A program made the translations under genes and the position numbers. DNA of 64,000 nt from Colocasia esculenta (Eukaryota > Streptophyta > Magnoliopsida > Alismatales > Araceae), in NCBI GenBank assembly GCA_014218235.1, contig CM024766.1, positions 71,289,207-71,353,206 on the forward strand. The letters run 5' to 3'. How positions within the stretch are numbered: the first letter of the stretch is position 1; the number at the start of each line of letters is the position of its first letter. The notes beneath the pieces were generated by a model that saw only the letters and a program-made list of their open reading frames with translations, was not told where the DNA came from and ran no database searches. Shown here one piece after another: positions 1-9,925 of the stretch.

Positions 1-209
1 CGGCGACACAGATGCTATCGCAACCTACACGGCCGTCGCGTTAAGAACACGACAGGCAGGGCCACCGCGACAAGCGCTGAGTCGCGACGGGAAGGCGCGT
101 TGTGACAAGAACCTTGTCGCGACAGGGAACTGGGTCGCGACGTGACCCTTATCGCGACGGCCATCTGCGCTGCGATAAGGTCGCGTCCGACCGGGGCAAC
201 GCCTTCTCT

Positions 210-241
210 GATGTCGCGACGCACTCGGCGGTCGCGACATC
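210..241. promoter_or_regulatory. Perfect dyad, GCGAC-N10-GTCGC type
   Basis: GATGTCGCGAC (210-220) and GTCGCGACATC (231-241) are exact reverse complements separated by 10 bases. It is one of a cluster of TCGCGAC motifs in 1-241. Function is unknown; symmetry and spacing suggest a site for a dimeric DNA-binding protein. Confidence 0.5.
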
Positions 242-635
242 AGCTAGAAGGCAGACTAACAAAATGCAACATTCCGGGGTCCCCCACACGCTACAAACAC
301 TACAACCATGGGGAGGGGAGCATGGGGAAAGCATTTAAAGCATGCAAACACACAAAGGGACTTCCAATCACTCAGATTGGAAAGGGCACAAGAATCCCTA
401 CAAGAGAACGGAGAACAAACCCACAAAAGGGGCCTTCACAACGCCAAAGCCGCCTCCTCCTCGCTCCACGATGACACGCCAATGCTCCGCACCAGCCGCC
501 GCCACTCCGCCAAGCTCCTAGCCGCTGGAGGAGAAAGGGGAAGACCTTCCCCTCCTCGGAGAGGAGGCGGGAAGGGAGAAAAGCCGAAGAAGAGAAAGGG
601 AGAGCCGGCCAAGGCTTTTAGCCTTCGGACCTTAG

Positions 636-884
636 AACGCGATGACGCAGGGCGTCGCGTTACAACCGTAATGCGACGGCCCCCCACACTGCGACCAGAA
701 CGCGCCTATCCGGGGCGCCGCGACAACCCGACAGGTCAGTCTGCCATGCCTGCCACTCTGACAGGCATCAGACGACCAAAAAGCGGAAAGCAGTCGTGAA
801 CCATTGACCAGGCGTGACAAGAACGCGACGCCAAAAGCGGTTGCAACAAGGATGATTGTCGCGACGGGCCCCGCCGTCGCGACA
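636..884. promoter_or_regulatory. Dyads, GCGAC-N10-GTCGC type, second cluster in J
   Basis: Core half-sites at 639-643 and 654-658, and at 861-865 and 876-880, each with a 10-base spacer. The second pair has perfect 11-bp arms, TGTCGCGACGG (857-867) and CCGTCGCGACA (874-884). The sequence around them is GC-rich and non-coding. Confidence 0.5.
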
Positions 885-3254
885 CCAACGCATCGCCCAA
901 GCCGGACGCGTTAGTGGCCAGTCATCCACAATGCCACGAAGGAAACCGGAAAGCCTGAGATGTTACAATACATCCAACAAAAAAATAATTTCGTCCTCGA
1001 AATTCAAAGGCGAAACCCGGTCGGAGAAAACAATAGGTGCAAAGGGACCACTAAGTGGCACCACGACTTCCCGGTGGACGCCACCACGACCCTGCCACAA
1101 AGGGAGTGCCTAACCTGACATCCGATGGCTCACAAGGCACACAACAACGGTGCTGAGCACACAAGCAGACGTCGACAACTCCACAGGCGCGGCGTGCACC
1201 AAAACGACCAGAAGCACTGAAACTGCCAGTCGAAAACCACGACTAAGCCCTCAACGGCCCACACTGTTGAGACCAACCGGTCAGTAACTCACTCTATCAC
1301 CAGCAGCTAGACAGAGGTCCCAACTACTGATGGCAGCCGAGGAAACATCAAGAGGTCATCCACAAGACTCCGCTGAATGGCTCCGCACAACTTAGCAACA
1401 GCTAGCACCTACGGCAAGGCCAAACAAGAGTTTCTTAATGGTGACCCAAAACCAATCACTAGCATGCACGTGGAGAACACCACAGCACGTAGGACAGTGT
1501 CCGCCGGCACCACTAGATCTCACCCAGATCATCCTCGTGGTCCGACCAGGACACACAACGATTGTGGAGCCACAGAAAGCTAAAACACCCGCTCCACAGG
1601 CACAGGCACAGAGGTAAAACCAAAGAAGATGTCTAAGGTTGGCAAAGCCAAGCAACTCAAGACGTTGGCAACCGCATGGGAAATGAAACATCTGCAGAGG
1701 TCGAGGGCAGCACGTCGACCTCAAAGGAATCCAAACCAAAACAGGGTACCCTAACCGAACACACTCGCTCCCAAGTGAGAGGGGAAACTCGGACACAGGC
1801 CACGACTAAAGCCTGGCGTACCACCGATAGGGCTACCTAGACAAGGCAAAGAAGCCACCCCACAGCGGTAATGGTACAGCCACAAGGCATCAGCCAGCAC
1901 AAGGTGTCCCAGAGGCGGAAAACTCAACGCCTTGAACACCGAGCAAACTCGTGAAAGGATGCACCCAGCTCACAAATAGAGCACGCGACACAACACACGG
2001 TGCGAATACAAGCACCAGGATCTACCCAAAGTGCAACACAATTTACCAAGGCTCCAGACAGCAGAAAACAAACCACTCGAGCACGAGCACAGGGTGCTAC
2101 CACAAGCACCAAAACCAGGCAAAATGCAACATAGTTGCACCAACGACCGAAACAACATGGCTAATAGGAAGGACTCTCCACAAGAGACCTGCCAAAAGCC
2201 ACGCACAAGGAACCGCAAGCTAAAACGGGCAGAACAGGCCACACCAGCACCGAACCCTCAAGCACAAGGATACAAAACATTGAAAAAGAAACACGCTCTA
2301 GGTGCAGTACACAACCGCACCAACGGCCTGAAACAACTCAAGGCCAACAAAAAGGGACTCTCCACCAGAGACCCACCAGAGAAATGCGTGAAAAACTAAC
2401 AGCTTCAAGAGCGCGACAACTATATTGGCTCTTAGAAGCGCGCAAACACAGGGAACCGCTCCTACCACCACAGGTGGGGAGGCCACACGCCCAATGACGA
2501 CAAGTGCCTCCAAAGCTCAGCTGAGGCACAAGAGAAACACGCGCTGGAATGATGCATGCACAAGCAAGCCAAACAGAAGAACACCCGGTGCCGCCTCACA
2601 CTGAACACTAGGCACGCTACCCTACATCGTCCAGTCAGGCGACAAGAAACCAGCACAGCAAGAGACGGGACAATCGATCACCACAACCTATCGCACCACA
2701 AGGAAACCAAGCGCACGAGGGGAGCAACCGGCTCAACCTCAAAACAGCACAAGGGGAGGGACCTTCACCACAAAGGTCGCCATGGTGCGCGACATGGCAC
2801 CAAATGCCATGTGAAAGCACCACCACCCCGAACAACCAACGGAAAGCAGGGGAAGGTGACCCTCACAACGAGTCTCTTCCAAACGCAAGGGAAAAACCAC
2901 TAAATGAGACTGGCACTTCCACAGAAGCACAACCAGCCAGACACCCATGGCACTCTGCAGACCACCATCTGGCAGAGCACGTAGGGCGCAAGAAACAAAG
3001 CCAACCTCCTGACCCTGGGAACACATGAAGTCCCACCAGCGCAGTCGGGAAAACTCGAAAACGGATAGGAAGACAACCTACCAGCACCACGGCCAGACAC
3101 ACGGCTAAGGGCATAACACCTCGACCGACAACACCCAAACAGACTGTCACACTGACAGTCCAACCGGCAACGGCGATAGCTCATCTCTACAGAGAGAGAG
3201 CAGCGACAAACAAAACCAATACAAGGCAGCTTGGGGAGGACCTCTACCCAAAGC

Positions 3255-3850
3255 GCCAAGAGTCGTTCTGGGAAAACACCACTAGAATGCAGCCAGAACA
3301 AACGGCCAACAGAGAGAACATAGTAGACAGGGGAAGCAACACAAACTGGTTCTGGGAGAACCTCCACCAGAACCACCAAGGCGCCGTTCTGGGAAAACCC
3401 ACCAGAACGCAACGGCCAACACAGCAGCAACATACCTCAACCCTGAGGTAGCACAACAACCCACAGAAACAAGCCCAGAACAGTCCTGAGAGCAACCCTT
3501 ACCAGGACAACAACCAACAGTTCTGGAAAATTGCACCAGAACACAGGGCAACCAAGCGATGCACCTCAACCTCGAGGGCAACGCCACGGCGACCAACCAG
3601 ACAACAGAGACCTCAAACCAAGGAGGTAACACAGCGGAAGACTTTAACGAGCACAGAAGCAGTCCCAGAGGGAGAGGAACTCTTACTAGGACAACACAAA
3701 ATAGTTCTGGGAAAACATCATCAGAACACAAGCAGCCAAGCGATGCACCTCAATCTAGAGAGCAACGCTACAACAACCAAAAACGAGCACAGCACAGTTC
3801 TGGGGAAAACCTCACCTCCACTAGAACCAATAGAGAGGAACTCCGGGAGC
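3255..3850. repeat. Degenerate repeats with GTTCTGG...CCAGAAC dyads
   Basis: At least six copies of GTTCTGGGAAAAC or close variants occur, mostly followed 9-11 bases later by CCAGAAC or TCAGAAC, so each is a short inverted repeat. A longer flanking unit containing CCAAGCGATGCACCTCAA recurs near 3549 and 3734, about 185 bp apart. This is a decayed tandem array inside the non-coding part of J. Confidence 0.6.
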
Positions 3851-4041
3851 ACCTCACTAGAGCTCACAACCAGTCAGTGCAAGGCCGACAACAACCACAG
3901 CCAAGTGTCGCAGTGCTCAACCAGCGGTGCAACACAACACACAATCATCCGCTTAGCTCGAGCAAAGACACCGACGGAGCAGAGCACAGCGCCCAACGGC
4001 GCACAGGCACACAAGGCCAAACACAAAACACACCCAACAAC

Positions 4042-4149
4042 AAGGGGGACATCCAACAAGGACACACCCCTACATAAGGGGACATCCAACAAGGACACAC
4101 CCCTACACAAGGGGACATCCAACAAGGACTCACCCTAACAACAAGGGGA
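4042..4149. repeat. 33-bp tandem repeat in J
   Basis: Just over three copies of a 33-bp unit that includes AAGGGGACATCCAACAAGGA. The period is a multiple of three, so the minus strand reads an 11-residue repeat, but nothing suggests that it is translated. Confidence 0.85.
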
Positions 4150-4515
4150 CTGCCAGTAAGGCAAGGACACCTTCTACCGATTCCACAGACCACAATCCTG
4201 CACCGGTGAAGGCCACACCACACGTAGGCTCTCTCAGCCTTCGCGACACAACCACACGGATGCGCAGGCCGAGGACGAACCCAACCGTAGCACAAGCAAA
4301 ATAGCAATCACGCTTGCGGCACGCGCACCCAGCAACAGCAACAATACTCTCCTGCAGCTCACACTCGGACCCTGCTAGAAAGCTAGCCACCTGCAACAAA
4401 GAACCACAAACTTACACCTAACAGAACTCTACACGGACGGGCCAGCAGCGTACTAGTACCTTTCTTTGGGACAGCCATAGTTATTGACTCATTACAAATC
4501 TCATTGGACCCCTGA

Positions 4516-4527
4516 GCTCTGATACCA
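4516..4527 (-). other. Primer binding site of J
   Basis: The plus strand reads GCTCTGATACCA, the reverse complement of TGGTATCAGAGC, the usual plant initiator-Met tRNA primer site. It lies one base from the LTR end and sets the orientation of the element as minus. Confidence 0.85.
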
Positions 4528-4528
4528 C

Positions 4529-4878
4529 TATAACGACCCGACCTCCCGGACCGCCAGGGACCCTGAAGGTCGTGCCGCCACCCACGGATCTGAAGACCCA
4601 GAAGGGTTAGAATTTAGTACAGTGAGATAAGCAATGAATCCAAATAACTATAATAAGAAAGTTCGTACATTAATAAAGGAAATATGTACCTGTACTTTTA
4701 TTTGGGACATGTTGTATATATTTCTTTTATTAATGTACAAACTTTCTTGTTATAGTTATTTGAATTCATTGCTTATCTCACTAGACTAAATTCTAACCCT
4801 TCTAGGTCTTCGGATCCAAGGGTGGCAGCACGACCTTCGGGGTCTCCGGCGGGGGGTCTGGGAGGTCGAGTCGTTACA
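4529..4878 (-). repeat. 5' LTR of J, an inverted repeat in itself
   Basis: The minus strand reads TGTAACGACTCGACC at the right end and ends GTCGTTATA at the left, next to the primer site. The two halves (about 4531-4692 and 4700-4877) are reverse complements of each other with roughly 85% identity by eye, including the AT-rich middle. A transcript through the LTR could fold into a hairpin with arms of about 160 bases. It could be mistaken for a foldback MITE, but the adjacent primer site supports an LTR. Confidence 0.7.
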
Positions 4879-4883
4879 ATCCA

Positions 4884-5418
4884 CATCAATGTAGTCCTTA
4901 TGGTGAAACTTTACTTTCTAGATGCATCATAAGTATCGACTCCATCAATTCATAATAATTTCAGCTCATCAATCAATGGCCTGAGATATATGTCTATATG
5001 TTTGTAGGATTTTTAGACCAGGAATCAGTAAGGATAGAAATAAATTCTCTCACTTCATGCACATGCTCGGCAGAAGGTTGTATGGTGTCACAAACAATGG
5101 CCAACTGAAGTAAGAAGCCACAGAACCTCCAAATGGATTGAATCTGTCAGTGCATAAACCCAACCTCACATTACACAATCTTTAAGAAGATAGGATGAGC
5201 ATGGTTGAAGTGAGTCCACGCTTCGCCATCTACAAGATGTCTAATTATATCCTCATCACAACGTACTCTTTCCGCATGCCATCTCATATGTCCAGCTATC
5301 TTTGAGGACATATACATTCGCTGCAGTCTGGGTGTGAGTGGAAAATACCGCAATGATCTATAAGATATATCATTTTGTTTCAAATTGTACCCTCTCTTAA
5401 GTTTGAATCTATCATGAT
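4884..5418 (-). pseudogene. CACTA TNP2 transposase, central fragment
   Basis: Minus-strand translation gives the well-known TNP2 landmarks in order: LRYFPLTPRLQRMYMSSK, then HMRWHAE, DGEAWTHFN, NVRLGLCTD with FNPFG, SWPLFVTPYNL, a LSLLIPG segment and finally a DGVDTYDAS-like segment close to 4884. Between 5080 and 4884 there are in-frame stops, so the gene is dead. At the left it is cut by J; at the right it is cut by the hAT element at 5418. In living copies this DDE transposase binds the termini and moves the element. Family assignment is firm. Confidence 0.88.
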
Positions 5419-7115
5419 TAGGGGTGTAAACGAACCGAGTCGAGCTGAGTTATACTCTACTCGAACTCAAACTCATTTATATTTGGCGAACTCAAACTCA
5501 ACTCGAAACTCGTCGAGCTTCTCTAATTGTTGCTCGAACTTGGCTCATTACAAAAATTTTAAACTCGAACTCGACTCATTGAACAGCTTGTTTATATAAT
5601 GGAGCTCATAAATGAGTTCAAATTCTTTAAACTTGAACTCAAGTCATTTATATAATTGAGCTTGTAAACGAGTTCGAATTCGAGTTCAAACAAGAACTCA
5701 AAATAGAACTTAAAATTGGATATTTAAATAATTTTTTGTTTTTCAAACAAACACTTTAAACGACCTCCTAATAGCCAAGAGGGCTTTCTTTTTTATTAGA
5801 AGGCCAAAAGGCCCAAATGCAAGGAATACTCATAGTGAAGGGGACACTTTATAGGCAACCTAGTCCCGCCAAGACTTTGGCACAACCGATATGGGACTAA
5901 ACAAAGCACTGAAGCAGGGTCCAACCTTGTGCGAGCGGGGTTTGCAAGGGGTGGGCAGCCAGACGTCAAAGAATGCCACCGCTAGCACCGCGGTGGCATT
6001 TGGCATCGCTAGGAAGCACTAGGGAGCCAGGGAAGTTTCAAGGCACAGTGTCCAATGTTCGGGAGGGAAGCTCCAAGGCCACGGTGTCTGCCGGGAGGAA
6101 AGCTCCAAGACCACCATTGTAGTCGCTGGGAGCTACGTCCGGCATTGGCGGAGTGTCCGCGACGGTTACCGATGACCCCGGGGGATGACGACCAAGCCGT
6201 TTGGCCGCACCCACGCCCTACACAAGCGCTCCTTCCGGCATTGGCGGACTATCCACGCCATCATCGGGAGCTCCGTCCAATACTGGCAGAGGGTTTGCGG
6301 TGATCGCCAAAGACTCTGGGGGGCCAATGGCAGCGCCCCTTGGCCACGAAACCCTACAGAGTCCCACCTACACAGGCACATCGAGAGGAAGAAGATGAAG
6401 AGTTGCGGTGCCGGTAGACAGCAGGGTGGCAGAATGTGGCATTCCTATGGTCTCTAAATGCGTTTGTTGTGCCCAATCTGTTGATGAGGATCTTAATCAC
6501 CTTTTTATCAAAGGGGATTTGGCAGTAGAATTGTGGGCTTGGGTCAGGCCTCTCATTAGCTCAAGGATACATCTCAATGAGCATATCACCATCCGGTGCT
6601 GGAATATTTTGGCAGGAACTAGCTTGGCCTCAGCTTCCAACTTTGTTGGAATGTATGCTGTAGTTTTATTGATGTGGGAAATATGGAAAGCAAGATGCTC
6701 TGCCAGATTTGACTGTATTAGTCCATTTGTGAGTGTTATTAAAAGAAGAATCAGAGAAGCAATCACTTTATCCCTTGATAAAATCTCCTTTCCCACAACC
6801 TTATCCAGATTGCAAAGGAACATGTTGGCTCAATTCCATCTCTATCCAAGGTGTGTACAGAAAATGCCAATTATTGTGAGAAGTAAGTTATCCCCGTTCA
6901 AGATTACTCTGAATGTTGATGGGGCTTCAAAGAGCAATCCAGGAATGAGTGGTGATAATCGAGCCGAGCTCACATGTGTTCAGACTCGGCTCATTTATGA
7001 ACCGGGATTTTTTTTGTTCAAACTCGGCTAATTTATCTAGTAAATAGTTGAGTCGAGTTTTTATTGATCCGAGTGTCGAGCTACTCGCGGAACGTTTGGC
7101 TCATTTACACCCCTA
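5419..7115. mobile_element. hAT-type element with captured DNA
   Basis: The ends are TAGGGGTGTAAACGAACC at the left and, reverse complemented, TAGGGGTGTAAATGAGCC at the right. The flanks are a perfect 8-bp duplication ATCATGAT (5411-5418 and 7116-7123), typical of hAT. The outer parts (5419-5770 and 6951-7115) carry GAGCTCG/CTCGAAC-rich subterminal repeats. The centre has no transposase: 5771-6400 is GC-rich sequence of unknown origin with repeated GGCATTGGCGGA motifs, and 6401-6950 is LINE-derived. It is a non-autonomous, 1.7-kb element inserted in the CACTA transposase gene. Confidence 0.85.
6401..6950 (+). pseudogene. LINE ORF2 fragment (zf-RVT and start of RNase H) inside the hAT
   Basis: The open frame from 6408 encodes VPVDSRVAECGIPMVSKC, then DLNHLFIKGDLAVELWAW, LLMWEIWKARCSARFD and LNVDGASKSNPGMSG. 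This is the zinc-finger reverse-transcriptase domain and the first RNase H strand of a plant L1 LINE, closely related to LINE D in this window. It stops abruptly inside the RNase H domain, where hAT subterminal sequence begins, so it is not a normal LINE 3' end with poly(A). Capture by the hAT or an internal deletion are the alternatives. The frame stays open for about 550 bases and runs on into hAT sequence to 7031. Confidence 0.8.
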
Positions 7116-7123
7116 ATCATGAT

Positions 7124-7651
7124 GGCAACATGATACCTTATCTGCATCCTCCACATATCCAAGTCCTAGCTCATTGACCATCTTCTTAGCACGATAAAAA
7201 ATTGCATGCATCTTTTCATCTCGAGGCAGCATCTCTTGATAAGGAGGAGGAGATGATCAAAACAACTCTCCCTAATATGAAATTTATATTTCAAGTTCAG
7301 CAACTGTGACACTACAGACAACTGAGTGTGTTTTTGACAACCATCCTACAATGGCTCATCAACATCCTTAAGTAACTGATAAAATCCTTCAGTTGTCTTG
7401 TTTTGCGCTTCTTCGGTATATGCAGGCTCCTCATAAACATTGAATCTAGGACCAATGGCATCTACAATCATATCCATGTATGTACTTGTGCCTTCCACAT
7501 TATCAAGCTTGTACGACTAGTGATCCTCACCATGACATGTCCAATTTATATAACCTTCAACAAACCCTTTTCTGTATAAATAACTTTGAATCTCCCATGG
7601 TGAAATCCACTTTACGTTTTTACAAATTTTACAAGGACATCGGATGAAACC
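7124..7651 (-). pseudogene. CACTA transposase, N-terminal middle fragment
   Basis: The minus strand encodes GFIRCPCKICKN and YLYRKGFVEGYINWTCHGE, which match the transposase-associated zinc domain at the start of TNP2 proteins, followed by a stretch beginning near 7477 with EEPAYTE and TTEGFYQLLKDVDEPL. An in-frame TAG at 7346-7348 breaks it. It continues across the hAT insertion into the 4884-5418 piece, and at 7651 it meets LTR A, beyond which the reading frame resumes at 27503. Confidence 0.85.
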
Positions 7652-7977
7652 CTGACTGTAGCAACCTACTATTTTTGATAATTTTAAATAAAAAGGGAAA
7701 ATAATTAGTACCAATAAATAATATGGTAAACCATCAATAATGGAGTCCAATAGACATATTGGGCCATTAGGAGGTCAAACCAAGATAAATAATGTTTAAA
7801 ATTCATATTAACCCAATACCCGTTAGTAATATGGGTCATTTAAGTCTAAACACGAGTAAATAGAGCCATAAAAAGTGTTTAAACATAAGCCCATTATGAG
7901 AACACGAATTTGCTCTATCTTATACTCCTATTAGGGATGGGTTTGATAAGGAAATAGCCTTCAATGGAAGTTCTAAC

Positions 7978-7998
7978 CATGGTAGGACTCCTACCATG
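7978..7998. promoter_or_regulatory. Palindrome upstream of the LTR A splice-donor motif
   Basis: CATGGTAGGA and TCCTACCATG flank a single central C. LTR I carries the same palindrome at 62266-62288 with TA pairs in place of the outer CG pair, so both arms changed together. It lies about 220 bp before the conserved AAAGGTAGGT motif in both LTRs. Confidence 0.4.
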
Positions 7999-8555
7999 AG
8001 ATTAGGAAACAATAACTCAAAATTAACCACCCATAGCCTTGTAAGACCATCATACACCCTTTTTGGCCGACCCAAAGTTTCTCTCTTCATCGTTGGACGT
8101 GAGAGGAACACCCAGGATCAAGAAGGATGATCCAAAGGCTTGGACTTGTGGAGTTCTTCTGCCCTTTTGCCTCTACATCGACCTATAGGAACTTGGATTT
8201 GAAAGCGATCAAAGGTAGGTGATCTCAGGCTTAAACATAATGAGGTATATCCCATCTTGTTCTTCATCAAGTCTAGATTGTTTTGCATGTATTTTCCCCA
8301 ATTTTCATGCAGTAGATCATGAGTATTAAGTGTTTTGTGATCATCATGTGTTTTCAAAACTTTTCCTATTTACCTTATGAATCACGCATCCCTAGACATA
8401 TTTGAGCCAATCCAAAGCCATAGGGTTCTTCTATTTCAAGTTTTCAACAAGTTTCATGTTGAGAGATTCATCTAAAAACCCCTAAAACCCAAAGTTATAG
8501 CCCAAACACTTGAGCTCTATCAGTTTTGTATGATTTCAAGTTGATACCCTAAATC

Positions 8556-8753
8556 GCGTCTAGACCAGTGGACACGAATAAGGGTGACCTTATCTTGTCC
8601 TTCTCATTTGACGCGACTCTGATTGAAACACATCACCTAATGCTGATGCGATTCACATCCTGATTTGACTGAGTCTTGTTCCAAGTACACATGGAACTAT
8701 GTGCTGCCTTATTTTCAGAGCCATAGATAAATCGCGTTCAATACCCCAGACGT
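8556..8753. promoter_or_regulatory. Two N10 dyads in LTR A
   Basis: GCGTC-N10-GACAC at 8556-8575 and GCGTT-N10-GACGT at 8734-8753. Further GCGATT-like half-sites lie between 8610 and 8910 without clear partners. The copies are more degraded than those in H and I, consistent with an old LTR. Confidence 0.35.
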
Positions 8754-9189
8754 GATTTAGACTCGTTTCCCGCCCTTGGTTTGTGTGCTCGGTTTGAACT
8801 TAGAGTCAACTGATAAACACGTTGTAGGAACTTGACGCGATTTGAGTAAGAATGTGTCGTTTGACCCTGAAGCGATTTGAATGCGTCGTCATGACCTAAC
8901 GCAATTCAAACCGTGACCTATTTTCTTCCCGATGACTTATTTTTCACTTAATGTATGTAAAATGTGTCATTTGTAAGGCCCTCGAATTTTGCTCTCCTAT
9001 ATAGGTGTTTGGTTGTGTGAGGATTTGATGCGTTGTGTGTGTAGCTATATATATATATGTTTATGTTGTGTATGTTATTTATTTACATTGTATAAATAAT
9101 ATTTTAAAGTATACATTGTAATTTACATGTATTTGCATTGTGTAAATATAGTTTTATGCATTTTTAAGTTCTGGCCAAAATGTCATTTG

Positions 9190-9925
9190 GCGTCAACATG
9201 AGTTGACGTTGAGTAGAGGTCAGCGGCCATATCGATGGACGCCAACCTCATATAGGCGGCCATTAATGTTGATGTCTAAAACCCAAATCTTATTGTGCTT
9301 CAGATCCGAAAACACCCGTGATATTTTCGCCTCTTGTTTAGGAAACCGTTCTCCAACGGTCCTGAACCCTACCTAAACGCGTACCCAATCCCCTGGGAGC
9401 ATAAAAACTCCTTCTTTTGGCCGAATAGAGTCCTTTTGGCTCTTGGGTCAAAAATCTAAAAAACCCTAGCTTTTTCTATGCGAAAACCTGAAAGTTTGGA
9501 CCCTTTGATCCGACGATTTGAGCCTTCTTCCGACGTTCTACCACGACTGGGAGGGAGTCTGAACAACGAGGAAGGCTTCCCCGACTCCGACGTGCATCGA
9601 GAACCATCACAGAACTCGGATCGAGGGGATCTTGGAGGCTTCTTAGCACAGGTCGAGGAGAGCTTCTTTGACTCATATTTTCGTCTGTAGATTTCTATAA
9701 AGGCAAGTAACCCTTGACCATTGTCCATACATGTGTCTAGTAGGTCCCAGGCATTTTTATGGATTTTATTCGTGTCCTGGAACCCCCATTCTCCCTTATT
9801 TTTGTGAGATCTGTCTGCATTTCTGCAGACAGGAACTTAACGGCATCATATGCTGCCATTAAGATCCGAAGTTAGCGGCATCCTTTGCTGACGTCTACCT
9901 GATTGGCGGCCACCAGTGTGCTGCT
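9190..9925. promoter_or_regulatory. N10 dyads of GCGGC/GACGC type in LTR B
   Basis: GCGTC-N10-GACGT at 9190-9209, GCGGC-N10-GACGC at 9223-9242, GCGGC-N10-GATGT at 9256-9275, ACGGC-N10-GCCAT at 9840-9859, GCGGC-N10-GACGT at 9875-9894 and GCGGC-N10-CTGCT at 9906-9925. Three lie upstream of the TATA-like box and three downstream of the splice donor. The half-site differs from that in A, C, H and I, but the spacer length is the same. Confidence 0.45.

Larger units (their letters stand above)
1..4878 (-). mobile_element. LTR retrotransposon J, 5' LTR and non-coding interior (runs off the left edge)
   Basis: The element lies on the minus strand: its 5' LTR is at the right (4529-4878) and a Met-tRNA-type primer site is immediately inside it. 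The interior, at least 4.5 kb, has no recognisable gag or pol; the open frames on both strands are short and show no family motif. The plus strand is strikingly T-poor and rich in A and C, so the presumed sense strand is G/T-rich. It holds tandem repeats and short dyads listed separately. This fits a non-autonomous large retrotransposon derivative. The right flank 4879-4883 (ATCCA) would be the target duplication; its partner is outside the window. The element interrupts the CACTA transposase. Confidence 0.7.

Noticed and set aside
102..3731. Many open frames of 60-180 codons on both strands in J
   Set aside because: They arise from a T-poor, stop-poor composition; no domain, no conserved start, low-complexity peptides.
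4529..4878. Independent foldback MITE
   Set aside because: The primer site directly adjoining its left end and TG/CA-like LTR termini make it an LTR.
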